Source: Hybos culiciformis (Eukaryota; Arthropoda; Insecta; Diptera; Hybotidae). From it: a stretch of DNA of 64,000 bases. Of this stretch, positions 43,201-49,854 are shown one piece after another. Position 1 is the stretch's first letter. Each line of letters begins with the position of its first letter. Under the pieces are notes generated by a model. It was given only the letters and a program-made list of their open reading frames with translations. It had not been told where the DNA came from and searched no databases. The stretch is from the NCBI GenBank assembly GCA_964007475.1, contig OZ023273.1, positions 87,066,930 to 87,130,929 on the forward strand. The letters run 5' to 3'. The position numbers and the translations under genes are program-made.

Positions 43201-46200
43201 TTTCCTAAAAGCATATTCTGGTTGTGGAAAATATATAGTATTTTGTACTCTTTTGTGCATATATTCAAGTTAAGTATCTATAAGTTCGATAGTCAACAAG
43301 AAACAAAATTTGTAGTTATATGTGTATGTGGGTCTGAAAAAAGAAAAAAAATTCTTTGGTCAATGATTTTCTAATATCGATTGAGTTTTTCCAATTGAAT
43401 CAATTTAATGTTGAACATCTAAATCTAAAACTTCCAATATAAGTACTAAATGAAAACCTAATAAGCAAAATCAGCTTATTGATCTCGAATGCTTTTTAAA
43501 ATATTTTGAACATTTAATAGTAAGTCCTTGCAAGAATAAATTTTTATTTTCTACTTTGTAGGGCTCTGTATCTTTATAATTATGTTTATATAAATGTAAT
43601 AAATTATAATTATGCAATAGATTAAAGATATAACATTTTACATATTTTTAACCTGCTTCTATTGTGTCAAAAAAGTCAACGGTATTAGAGACTTTCTAGA
43701 GATCTTTTTATTTGCGTTTCCATATTACTCTAGCAAAAGTTCAAAAATCACACAATACAACATAAAATTTGTCTAAAGCATAAAAACAACTATAGCTAAA
43801 TGTTATGAAAATAGCTTTGGTTTTATTTTTATTTATTATTATTTTTTTTAATACTTGTAGATTTTTTATTTTCCATTAAATAAATATGGAAATAAGGAAA
43901 ATTTATGATGTTTTATGAATTTTATCTATGGAGCACATTTTGCAAGAAAAAAAAACGAATTTTTTTTTAATAAAAATAAATTTATGTTAAATGTATTGTA
44001 CATTATTATGTTATTTTGCATTCTAACATTTTTTTTTGTTGTTGTTATATCTATATGTATAATAATATTCTTTTATTATTAACTTTATAGGGGTTAATAT
44101 GGGTTACATCGAAAATAGTTATTCAAATTCAAATAATGGCGGTAGTGTTAATTCGCAAGATTCTTTATGGCAAGTTAAAATGTCGGCAGCAGCTGGTAAT
44201 CAAGTAAATATGATACCCACACATAATTACGTTGATAGGCAACCATCTTATGGTTATGATCCTTTAACACATGGAGGTTATGGTGCAGTTGACGATTATG
44301 CACCATATCCACATTTAACGACAACACCATCGCAACACGGTGACGAATATCATAATTTAAGGAATAGTCAAAATCCATCCAGACAAGATTACTGTAGTGA
44401 TCCGTATGCTTCAGTTCAAAAACCAAAGAAACGTGTTGATCAACATATGGGTAAATATTACTTTTTTATTTTGAAATATTTTTGTCAAACTACTACTATA
44501 CAGGTATAATAATGACATACAATAAAATAAATGTATATTCTATCTGGACAGAGTATTAAAACACAATCCTATTTCTGATTATTTTGTTATATTTTCCTTG
44601 TACATACAAATTGAAGAATTATTGAGCAATGGACATAAAATTAAAAACCCATACCATGTGTAATGTTAAAGTAAAATAAATATATTTATATATACGCCGT
44701 TTGAAAAAAAAACTAAAATTTCGCGTAGAAAATTTTAAATAATGGTGCTCAAAAGTCGAAAAACATGTCCAGTGTCGAAAGAAACCTTCCAAATGTAATA
44801 AAAAACAGCCTTAAACCGTTTACGGAAAATATTTTTTCCAATGCTATCGGTTTTGTACAAATCGGTTCATGGGTTCATAAATTTAGAAGCTACATATACA
44901 TCCATCGGAGATTACTTGGAACAAACCAAAAAACTTCTCTTTGTTAATAGTATAAGTATAGATAGATGTAGAAGATACAGATATGGATATATAGAAGACA
45001 TAGATTACACTATTAAAAATTCACCAATAACAACGCACTGTGCAATGGAGTGAATTCTTATCAAACCACAAAGTAGTAGTATTGTACAATTAGCAGTAAT
45101 AATGACTTTTAAAAACGATTTCACATTTTTATTAAATATTGTCGTTACCCCTAACTAAACCTATACTCTTAAAGTATATCTTCTCCTTCTGACATGACTT
45201 ATACAAAACAATTAATACAATAAAAATGAAAATCTTTTGATACCACACAATCCTTTCTAGGAAATGTCTAAAATAAAAATTGTGCTGATTCGCGGACAGA
45301 AAATTCATTCATAATTTTTAAACTAACTATGATGTTCCTAATCTTTTATACCATCTTCCATAAATTAAAGGATTTTTATTTCGCCAAAAATATGTAAAAA
45401 AAAAATAATTTTTCTTTTACCATGGAAATTATTTTTCTTTTTAATGGTGTAAAAAAAGAAAAACAACATCTAGTAGATATTTTATAAAGATTTTACATAA
45501 AATACGATGTTTTACATAAAAATATATATCTTCAGATAGACATCATATAATATTAAATTCAAAACTTTAGATAAAAAATATTATACATTACACATAAAAA
45601 AAATTTAGTTAATATTTAAAATATATTTAAAATGAATTATTAACAACAAATTAAATTTACAAATTCGTATAATTAATTAATGTCTATATAATATTTTTGT
45701 TTCAATTTTGAATTCTATTTTTTTTATTTAAATTGCTTACTAAAGCGGATATAGTTCAGGATATCACGCTTTAACGGAAAGCAATAAATGTAAGTAATTG
45801 TGTTATGTCAATTTAATACAATATATAGTTCATGGCGTGATGATTACTATTTTTTTTAATTATTTTTTATCTTTTAGAAATTACCTGATTTTATGATCCT
45901 TGTTTTAATGAACTTTTGAGTTTTTATTTTTTTTTATTTTTAATCTATTAATTTGCTTTAAAATCTGTGATAATATATGATCCCTAAGTTCACAAAAATT
46001 TTTCTTGATTATTTTTATTTCCTAAGAGTTCACACTTCAAATCAGCCTAGATAATAATTTGGCATAGATAGATATTTTAACAAGATAAAAAATTATATTT
46101 TGCCAAAATTAAAAAATATTGATGCATTAATTGATGCATTGCCAGAAAAAATAATAAATGGAATTTTAAAATTATGTTTCGTTAAATTTTACTTCCAAAA

Positions 46201-49200
46201 ATATTTTATTTCTATTACACAGAAAAAAATTTGCTCGTACTAATAACTAAATAATTCGTTAAAATCAACGAAAAATTCGTTATTTTGGCTACAACGAACA
46301 TTTCGTTGAAAAAAGCTCGTAGTTCGTTAAAAAAGTTCGTTATACCCCCAAAACCAAAAACCTTTCAAATTCTTCAGCAAAAACACCGCAAATACGGAAG
46401 AAAAATTTTACTAGACTAAATTTTTTTTTTTATTTATTTAATTTTTTATTTATTTCTTTTTTATTTTTTATTTTAATTTTTTTTTTATTTTTTTTTTTAT
46501 TTTTTTTTTTATTTATTTATTTATTTATATTTTTTTTTAAATTTTTTTTTTAATTTTTTTTTATTTATTTTTTTTATTTATTAATTTTTTTTATTTATGT
46601 TTCTTTTTTTATTATTTATTTTTTAAATTTTTTTATTTAATTTTTTTTTAATAATTTTTTTTATGCCCGCTTGTGGCTTCGAACCACTGTCCTAAACATT
46701 GCAATCCATCAACTCTGCCACTGAGCTATGAACTAAATTTACGGCAATGTGTAAAATGGAAAATATAAGTTCTGTATGGATTGAAATTTTTGTTTCCCGT
46801 ATTTAACGATAACGAACTTTTTTAACGAGTACTAAAAATGAAAAAAAAGATTCGTAATAGAAAATAAACGAAATTTACGTTACAAAAACGTATTTATTCA
46901 TTATTTTTCGTTATCTTAACGAGAATGTCATTAACGAACTTTTTTGACGTAATGAGTACGAGCAAATTTTTTTCTGTGTACGAAAATAATAAATATATAT
47001 CTACATGTATAATATTACTTGAAAACTTTTGAAGTAAGTTTACAACACACATATTCAAATGTTTTTCATCTAAAAGTATGCACTTAAAGTTTGAAGAAAG
47101 TTGACTAAAATTATTCTTAACTTTTATTTGTTGGAAAATTGTTATATTTTAATCCAATTTGAAACAAATTTTTGAATACAGAATAAAGCTGCAGATGTTC
47201 TTAACCTTTTTGTGGAGCAAATTTTATTGCATGAAATTTTCCCGAAACCATCAGAATTAATGTATATTGATTCTAGTAATTTTGTTACGATAACCAGAAA
47301 TATATGAAATTTTTCATTTATTCAAATGAAAATAATAGTGATATACATATGTATGTACATAATATAAAATAAAAACATCAAATATAAATTTTTAGAAATT
47401 CAAAATAAGAACAATATAAATAAATTAATAAATAGTTTAATAGGATAATGAAGCCTCGGAGAATTTACATATTTCATCAATATTATTTCTAATATTAGAC
47501 ATAGAAAACCCTCTCTGATCTTATAGCCACTACTTCCTTGAATAAATTATTAAATTTTTTTTTCATGTAAAATTAAAATACCAAATTAAAATCTTCTAAA
47601 ACAATAATTTTTCGTACAATTTTGTACAAAAATATTCAATATTTCTTTTCGTTTCGGGGAACACTTGGGCCAAGCTTAAGAACCACTGTTGTAAAGTGTT
47701 GAGATATGTAAAATTTCCACTTAAACATTCAAATTTTCATGTTATTCTGTTTATTTTATCAGTGTCCCTATGCAAGTGTTAGCAAAACTGAAGAAAAATA
47801 TTTACATACATAAGATTACGTTAGTAAAATGAAATCATTTACATCAAATTAAGAAAAAATAATGTATATAATGGAAATTTTTATTTTGAATCAAATTTCT
47901 TTTTTATGTTTTAACATCCCATTCGAAGTATGTAATATTAAAAAAAAAAAATTATAACATTATTGATGAACCAATTAAATTCATCATTTCTTGGCCATAA
48001 TATCCTTAAAATCTTAACACTATGATAAAATATTTGAAAGAACTGTGCCAGTAGGTAACTGAAAGCATCATTAATCCCTTGAAGTTATACTCAAGAATAT
48101 AAAACGAAAACAAAACCAATTAACAAAAACTATAATTAAATTGTCTTAACAATCACAATGAAATTCAATACTCTGTCATAAAGTATACACAAGTATACAC
48201 AAAGTTAACACTTACGTATATTTCGGTCACTACTCCCGTCACACTAGATACAATTGACTTTTCAATGTAGCTACGGCGCTTAAAGGTATAAACACAATTG
48301 GGGATACAAGCTACAAACGACTGTCAAATAAAAATAGCCACCGTATATTTATATGAGAGTGAACACAATTGGAGCTACTGGATACAAGCGACTTTGTCGC
48401 CGGGCGACAAAATAGAAATTCTTCAACAGCTGATAATCATTTGTCAAACTGTAATTTTCAAATACAAATTCAAAAATCAAAATAAATACGGATATTTGAA
48501 ATGTGTAAAATAAGGAAATCTTTATGCCTTGAACATAGCTACCATACCACAGTAAAGTAATAAAGTTGCGGAAACCTGCTCACAGTTAATCTTACCTGAA
48601 AGCAAAAAATCAACTGCAGGGGTTTATTCTTTTTTTTTATTTTGAAAGTTTAAACTTAATTTTTTTAATTTAAAAATTATAACTTTTTTTTTAGATTAAA
48701 TTTACTTTTCAAATTTATCTAAAAAAAAAATTCAGATTGAATGAAACGTAATGAAAAAGAAACTAAAAAATAATTTTGTGAAGTAATGAAATTTTTCAGG
48801 CAGCAAAAAAAAAAAAAATCAATTTTCTTAATTATTTTAAAATATTTTTAAAAAATTGTTTTTACGAAAAATAGATAAAATTAATATCTTCATTTTCTGT
48901 AACTTTGCTTAAATATAAATAGAATAATAACATAGAAAATCGGTTTTTACGGTAACATTTTTTCAGATATGTAAATTAGCTGTGATTGTGAATCAGGCAT
49001 ATAATTAATAAATTTTGTTTGTTATTTTTTCATAACTGTAGCAACAAAAAATATATCGTCGTCGCGGTTATTGTGTTCATTCCAGCGATATATCTGTCGC
49101 TAGTAGCTGTCGCTGTATCCTGTAGGCCGAATTGTGTTTAAACTTTAACCTATTGCAAAAGAGCTATTTCTTTATATTCCCAATATTTTATTTTTAATTA

Positions 49201-49854
49201 AAATAATCAGTTTTTAAGATCGTACCAGTTGTTTAAGATCGTATCGAAATTTTTGATTTTGTTTTTTTCCATTCTGCTTGATTTATATTACCGGACATGG
49301 CCAAAATTGTGCTCAATAGTATGTTTTAACAGTTTAGATTTTTTTACCCTTATTTCCTAGGATCTACAAGTTGAAGAATCTCGAAAATGATATTTGTTTA
49401 AATTACAATTTAATTTTTAACAAGCAATTATAATTTTAGAACAATTTTATGTTCATCCCATGTTTTGTTTGTGTTTGATTTACATACATTTTTTTTACGT
49501 TAAAACTATTTAGTATTCCTATTTACAATTATTATACCTATTCCTAGATAAATTTTGTTTTTTTCCATTTAATATTTTTAAAAATTTTCATTAGTTTTTA
49601 CCCTCGAACATTTTATTTTAAATTTTATTAATAAAAAATATTTTTCTTTATATTCCAAAAAAAAAAACAATTTTATAGATTCACCATATCATGATGTAAG
49701 TGGTTTACCTGATCCATATATGGAGCAACTAGAACAAGATGATTCTAAGCCACCACAACAGCATATGTCACTTAGCTACGATGAAAATTTAGAAAGCGGT
49801 TATTCAACACCAAATTCAAGAAATCGTCGTGTTATTAGGGAAATCATAGTCTGA
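7072..49854 (+). CDS. ed: Echinoid: 7-Ig, FN3 transmembrane adhesion protein (spliced gene; 5' end missing)
   Basis: Coding exons at 7072-7267, 10293-10553, 13259-13449, 36646-38817, 39277-39660, 44091-44450 and 49679-49854 join in frame with GT-AG junctions to give 1245 residues and a TGA stop. Seven Ig domains are marked by cysteine pairs (visible-protein numbering) 25/93, 140/193, 240/281, 324/367, 419/469, 514/583 and 625/685. An FN3 domain spans about 705-815, a second FN3-like region about 816-940, a transmembrane helix about 956-977, and a roughly 268-residue tail ends REIIV. In flies Echinoid is a homophilic adherens-junction protein whose EIIV tail binds the PDZ domains of Canoe/afadin and Bazooka; it modulates EGFR, Notch and Hippo signalling. 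The paralogue Fred has a similar ectodomain but, as I recall, lacks this tail, which favours ed. The signal peptide and roughly the first 90 residues are not in the exons found. Identity is from recognition, not alignment. Confidence 0.88.
7268..10292 (+). other. ed intron between exons A and B (3.0 kb)
   Basis: GT-AG intron (GTAAGT ... TTTTTACAG) interrupting Ig1 in phase 2. It holds a broken mariner-like transposase remnant at 9185-9442, described separately. The surrounding 8930-10050 stretch has a less biased composition than the rest and may all belong to old transposon copies. Nothing else is recognisable. Confidence 0.75.
9185..9442 (+). pseudogene. internally deleted mariner-like transposase remnant
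   Basis: Two pieces of a Tc1/mariner-superfamily transposase lie directly together. Frame 2 (from 9185) reads SSIRETYKRLRDFYNEHNRP, like the N-terminal helix-turn-helix region of insect mariner-like proteins. From 9253 a different frame reads DLTPLDYFL, the conserved block around the last catalytic acidic residue. From 9296 frame 2 resumes as VYVDYPATI ... RPAVMEKVTQNVDNALRQ and ends at TAA (9440-9442), like the family's C-terminus. The central several hundred bases (most of the catalytic core) are absent, so it is dead. Terminal repeats were not identified. Confidence 0.75.
10293..10553 (+). CDS. ed: ed exon B: end of Ig1 and start of Ig2
   Basis: Acceptor TTTTTACAG precedes the exon and donor GTGAGT follows at 10554. 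It encodes residues 66-151 plus two bases of Thr152. It holds the second Ig1 cysteine (C93 in RFECRV), the linker NLTVLTPPQPP, and the first Ig2 cysteine (C140 in QELTC). The linker and the segment GGSPDPTI match my memory of fly Echinoid. NAS (residues 81-83) and NLT (110-112) are N-glycosylation sequons. Both flanking introns are about 2.7-3 kb, and the reading frame is only correct when the exon is spliced. Confidence 0.9.
10554..13258 (+). other. ed intron between exons B and C (2.7 kb)
   Basis: GT-AG intron interrupting Ig2 in phase 2. A 14-nt direct repeat (CAAGTAGACAAGAA) occurs at 11595-11608 and 11877-11890. A 194-codon open frame at 12033-12617 is a composition artefact of A/T homopolymers. 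The intron end is unusually purine-rich up to the acceptor AG at 13257-13258. Confidence 0.75.
13259..13449 (+). CDS. ed: ed exon C: second half of Ig2
   Basis: The exon encodes residues 153-215 plus one base of Tyr216, from WYRGDAP to VTLSVN. It includes the Ig2 tryptophan (W153) and second cysteine (C193, in KFKCVVW), with the usual DDGAKF turn before it. Donor GTAAGT (13450) is strong and is followed at once by an AAT microsatellite. The acceptor is odd: about 45 bases before the AG are A-rich with almost no pyrimidine run, yet the phase and protein fit only AG|ATGG. At 191 nt it cannot be skipped without a frameshift. A 23-kb intron follows. Confidence 0.88.
13464..13489. repeat. (AAT)n microsatellite beside the exon C donor
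   Basis: An AAT run begins 14 bases downstream of the donor GT at 13450. It is intronic and could vary in length between individuals. Confidence 0.85.
14788..15209. mobile_element. hAT-type nonautonomous element, 422 bp
   Basis: Left end CAGGAGTAGCCAA (14788) and right end TTGGTCACCTATG (to 15209) are imperfect inverted repeats of the common hAT pattern CAGGGGTGGCCAA; they match at 8 of 13 positions with each other. Flanking 8-bp sequences ATTTAGAC (14780-14787) and ATTTAAAC (15210-15217) differ at one base, as expected for an old hAT target duplication. The ends are locally less A+T-rich. I see no transposase inside. Confidence 0.7.
16910..17607 (+). mobile_element. hAT element, 698 bp, with perfect 8-bp TSD and transposase remnant
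   Basis: The left end CAGAGGTGTCAA (16910) and the inverse of the right end, CAGGGGTGTCAA (ending 17607), match at 11 of 12 positions. ATATACTT occurs exactly on both sides (16902-16909 and 17608-17615), the 8-bp duplication typical of hAT. Inside, on the + strand, are decayed hAT transposase pieces: LKSSASTNYDENKYIKGIKN (about 17075-17135) and, further on, ILQNDIYIKARASENKFWK, YPNVKKLAENLYPYFGSTYL, then after a stop AFSQMKIIKSKYRINLTDEH. This resembles the C-terminal dimerisation region of hAT proteins related to GTF2IRD2. The frame has stops, and the N-terminal part is missing. Confidence 0.9.
18656..19001. mobile_element. MITE with 31-bp terminal inverted repeats
   Basis: Bases 18656-18686 and 18971-19001 are inverted copies matching 28 of 31 positions; the left one begins CGTCGGTCGGCGATG and ends CTCGTAAGTCT. 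The 346-bp element has no coding content that I trust (an open frame covering its right half is an artefact). The immediate flanks are A-runs, so a TSD cannot be defined and superfamily is unknown. Confidence 0.75.
21375..21445. mobile_element. right-end fragment of a hAT-related element
   Basis: The segment has GGGTCGATCGTAG and AGTAGATCTT strings like the subterminal parts of the hAT at 16910-17607. It ends TAGTGGGCACTACTG, whose inverse (CAGTAGTGCCCACTA) looks like a hAT terminus. No left end was found, so this is a truncated copy. Confidence 0.45.
22621..23503 (+). mobile_element. hAT element with ZMYM1/TTF-type transposase C-terminus
   Basis: Left end AGAGCCGTAACTAG (22622) and the inverse of the right end, AGAGCCGTATCTAG (ending 23502-23503), match at 13 of 14 positions, and both ends carry AGGCGC-type G+C-rich subterminal motifs. 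The + strand holds a decayed transposase: MNEIEFKF-like region at about 22915-22940, then in other frames FPNTYVAFRILLTLPVTVA, then SGERSFSKLKLIKNYLPSTM and LSGLAILSIE, the hAT C-terminal block seen in TTF-type/ZMYM1-like proteins. Stops and frameshifts show it is dead. GTTCAAC occurs just left of the element and five bases beyond its right end, perhaps a damaged target duplication. Confidence 0.82.
24009..24163. mobile_element. 155-bp MITE with GTTGTCGC-type inverted ends
   Basis: Left CCTGTTGTCGCTTACAGC (24009-24026) and the inverse of the right end, CCCAGTTGTCGCATACAGC (24145-24163), match closely. Just inside each end is GAAACTGAAACTGA, on opposite strands, extending the inverted structure. 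The whole could fold as a long hairpin. Composition is clearly less A+T-rich than the flanks. No TSD could be fixed. Confidence 0.65.
25831..26242. mobile_element. probable MITE with GCGTCGTTT motif cluster
   Basis: ACCCAGCATA (25831) faces an imperfect inverse at the right, TTTGCTAGGT (to about 26242). Inside lie repeated GCGTCGTTT-nn-CTTTRC units at about 25841 and 26170 (same strand) and an inverted GCAAAGCGAAG at about 26219. The repetitive, G+C-richer motif inside A+T-rich intron suggests a small DNA transposon. The boundaries are approximate. Confidence 0.42.
29375..29445. mobile_element. solo hAT terminus
   Basis: CAGTGTTTCCCAAAGTGTG followed by TTCCGCAGAACCCTACGG is the usual beginning of a widespread class of hAT elements. 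I found no matching inverted end downstream in the next kilobase and no transposase remnant, so only this terminus is claimed. Confidence 0.6.
31265..31760 (-). mobile_element. 3' end of a degenerate non-LTR retrotransposon with RNase H tail
   Basis: Read on the minus strand from about 31625, the segment gives GLYDGKKTKKLLKFKRSEI, then ITGIITGHCLSGKHA (near 31555-31510), then CRKCKDPNQVESVEHLMI (31479 downward) and a stop at 31383-31381. The TGHC and C-x-x-C ... E-H blocks in this order are typical of the C-terminus of insect I/Jockey-type non-LTR polyproteins after the RNase H domain. Frames change between blocks, so it is inactive. On this strand the 3' end reaches a TAACCTAATCTAACCT string (31290-31275). 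The 5' part was not found. Confidence 0.72.
35196..35220. repeat. (TA)n microsatellite
   Basis: An uninterrupted TA run of about 25 bases in the large ed intron, 1.4 kb before exon D. Confidence 0.9.
36646..38817 (+). CDS. ed: ed exon D: Ig3-Ig7 and fibronectin-III ectodomain
   Basis: This is the largest exon, 2172 nt, with acceptor TTTTCTAG and donor GTGAGT (38818). It encodes residues 217-939. Ig3 (C240/C281), Ig4 (C324/C367), Ig5 (C419/C469), Ig6 (C514/C583) and Ig7 (C625/C685) each carry the conserved tryptophan and the D-x-G-x-Y-x-C type strand-F motif (for example DAGKYVC, DYGEYTC). FN3 begins near GPPEKPTNL (704) and ends near SNEVLTTT. A second FN3-like region with four cysteines follows up to EHCGEYTDAE. 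NSS at 593-595 is one of several N-glycosylation sequons. The frame is open a further 12 codons into the intron, then meets TGA, so splicing at 38817 is required to reach the transmembrane exon. Confidence 0.95.
38818..39276 (+). other. short ed intron before the transmembrane exon
   Basis: A 459-bp GT-AG intron (GTGAGT ... CTTGCAG), phase 1. It is A+T-rich without recognisable repeats. In-frame TGA at 38856-38858 would terminate a retained-intron product before the membrane anchor, giving a secreted ectodomain on paper; nothing indicates this is used. Confidence 0.85.
39277..39660 (+). CDS. ed: ed exon E: transmembrane helix and proximal cytoplasmic tail
   Basis: Acceptor CTTGCAG, donor GTAAGT at 39661. 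It encodes residues 941-1067 with split codons at both ends. A hydrophobic helix (about 956-977, TLIAIIVSCIVFALFVGLLL) is followed by a basic, Cys-containing stop-transfer segment (FCRCKRNQSKK), placing the rest in the cytoplasm. The tail contains a PPPY motif (1010-1013), which fits the PPxY consensus for WW domains. That is of interest because fly Echinoid is reported to bind the WW-domain Hippo-pathway scaffold Salvador. Tyrosines in DYEM and NGYNYH are potential phosphorylation sites. The preceding intron is only 459 bp. Confidence 0.93.
40028..40612 (-). mobile_element. hAT element, 585 bp, with C-rich ends and transposase C-terminus
   Basis: Left end CAGGGGTTCTTAACC (40028) and the inverse of the right end, CAGAAGTTCTTAACC, match at 13 of 15 positions. 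Flanking 8-mers GTGTAGAG (40020-40027) and CTGTAGAG (40613-40620) differ at one base, as in a hAT target duplication. Minus-strand bases 40416-40198 encode a hAT C-terminal piece: LLPFASTHLCEAGFSELM, then ENDMRIALSTTSPRFDLLCK, as in ZBED5/SCAND3-like hAT proteins. Both ends carry a GCGCCCCC motif, and the left has a long C run (about 40053-40074). The N-terminal part of the transposase is missing. Confidence 0.88.
40053..40074. repeat. C-homopolymer run inside hAT end
   Basis: About 20 C residues with one T, conspicuous in an A+T-rich window. It lies in the left subterminal region of the hAT at 40028. The complementary G run could form unusual structures and would be error-prone in sequencing. 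Confidence 0.85.
44091..44450 (+). CDS. ed: ed exon F: middle of cytoplasmic tail
   Basis: Acceptor ACTTTATAG, donor GTAAAT at 44451 (weaker than the other donors). The first two bases complete Trp1068, and the exon encodes 1069-1187, starting VNMGYIENSYSNSNNGG. The segment is rich in Ser, Asn, Tyr and Gly with no globular domain, as expected for an adhesion-protein tail. It has about a dozen tyrosines, several in Y-x-x-P/L-like contexts, and a basic KPKKR patch near its end. Reading past the donor would give 19 intron-encoded residues and a stop, removing the PDZ ligand. That form could exist by intron retention but nothing else supports it. Confidence 0.92.
45760..45789 (+). CDS. ed: candidate 30-nt alternative microexon in ed cytoplasmic tail
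   Basis: Within the intron between exons F and G, TTCAG is followed by 30 nt and then a near-perfect donor GTAAGTAA (45790). Length is a multiple of three and the phase fits both neighbours. Inclusion replaces Asp1188 with GYHALTESNKY (net +10 residues) and leaves the C-terminal EIIV frame intact. The other acceptor-like AGs just upstream give a TAA inside the segment, so only this boundary works. The polypyrimidine tract is modest, as is common for regulated microexons. No transcript evidence is available, and chance splice sites are plentiful in 5 kb of intron. Confidence 0.5.
46218..46978. mobile_element. TA-flanked TIR element (761 bp) carrying a SINE-like insertion
   Basis: The ends are perfect inverted repeats of 24 nt, beginning CACAGAAAAAAATTTGCTCG, with TA on both sides (46216-46217 and 46979-46980), the pattern of Tc1/mariner-type elements. 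Several TTCGTT/AACGAA motifs, including AACGAACTTTTTT and its inverse, are repeated in both subterminal regions, as expected of transposase-binding sites. There is no transposase; the middle is occupied by the tRNA-headed, A-tailed segment listed next. The perfect TIR suggests a relatively young insertion. Confidence 0.85.
46415..46740 (-). mobile_element. tRNA-derived SINE-like insertion with very long A-rich tail
   Basis: On the minus strand, a roughly 70-nt tRNA-like head (46731-46662) has a Pol III A box, TAGCTCAGTGGCAGAG (46728-46713), and B box, GGTTCGAAGCC (46685-46675), at tRNA spacing. It is followed directly by about 240 nt that are almost only A with scattered T (T-rich on the + strand, 46421-46661). 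ACTAAATTT occurs at both outer edges (46415-46423 and 46732-46740), a 9-bp target duplication, although its last three T bases could belong to the tail. The acceptor stem does not pair, so it is not a functional tRNA gene. Confidence 0.7.
47192..47688. mobile_element. hAT-like element sharing terminal motif with the 40028 copy
   Basis: Left end CAGATGTTCTTAACCTTTTT and the inverse of the right end, CAGTGGTTCTTAAGCTTGG, match well and share GTTCTTAA with the hAT at 40028-40612. The flanks do not give a clear 8-bp duplication (TAAAGCTG left, TTGTAAAG right). The interior is A+T-rich without recognisable transposase. It is probably a decayed nonautonomous relative. Confidence 0.62.
48284..49144. 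mobile_element. TTAA-flanked TIR element, 861 bp
   Basis: TTAA at 48280-48283 and 49145-49148 flanks ends AGGTATAAACACAATTGGGG (left) and the inverse of the right, AGTTTAAACACAATTCGG. TTAA duplication is used by piggyBac and Kolobok; the AG start is more like Kolobok, but this is a guess. Near both ends GATACAAGC/AGCGAC units recur in both orientations, for example at about 48303, 48380 and 49090-49120. A similar GATACAATTGAC segment lies just outside the left end (about 48247). There is no transposase. Confidence 0.65.
49679..49854 (+). CDS. ed: ed exon G: C-terminal exon with PDZ-binding EIIV
   Basis: Acceptor TTTTATAG precedes the exon. Two bases complete residue 1188 (Asp if joined to exon F, Tyr if joined to the microexon). 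It then encodes 57 residues, from SPYHDVSGLPDPYMEQLE through SLSYDENLESGYSTPNSRN to RREIIV-like end RRVIREIIV, and stops at TGA (49852-49854). The terminal hydrophobic-x-hydrophobic tetrapeptide EIIV is a class II PDZ ligand, matching the fly Echinoid end known to bind Canoe and Bazooka. This exon is the main reason for calling ed rather than its paralogue. Confidence 0.94.

Larger units (their letters stand above)
39661..44090 (+). other. ed intron between exons E and F (4.4 kb)
   Basis: GT-AG intron (GTAAGT ... TTTATAG), phase 1. It contains one hAT element (40028-40612), listed separately. From 40620 to 44090 I see only A+T-rich DNA with homopolymer runs and no coding signal. Confidence 0.8.
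44451..49678 (+). other. ed intron between exons F and G (5.2 kb) holding candidate microexon
   Basis: GT-AG intron, phase 1. It contains the candidate 30-nt microexon (45760-45789), a TA-flanked TIR element with an internal SINE-like insertion (46218-46978), a hAT-like element (47192-47688) and a TTAA-flanked TIR element (48284-49144). Remaining sequence is A+T-rich and unremarkable. The microexon lies about 430 bp upstream of the first transposon. Confidence 0.75.

Noticed and set aside
44451..44508. Read-through of exon F into the intron, giving a tail without EIIV
   Set aside because: The extension is 19 low-complexity residues and the consensus donor is present; no sign of a poly(A) site specific to it.
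44765..45053. Two overlapping open frames in the intron after exon F
   Set aside because: No similarity, no splice-site context fitting the ed phase, and mutually overlapping frames.
46662..46731. Functional tRNA gene on the minus strand
   Set aside because: A and B boxes are present but the acceptor stem does not pair, the anticodon stem is poor and an A-rich tail follows; it is SINE-like.
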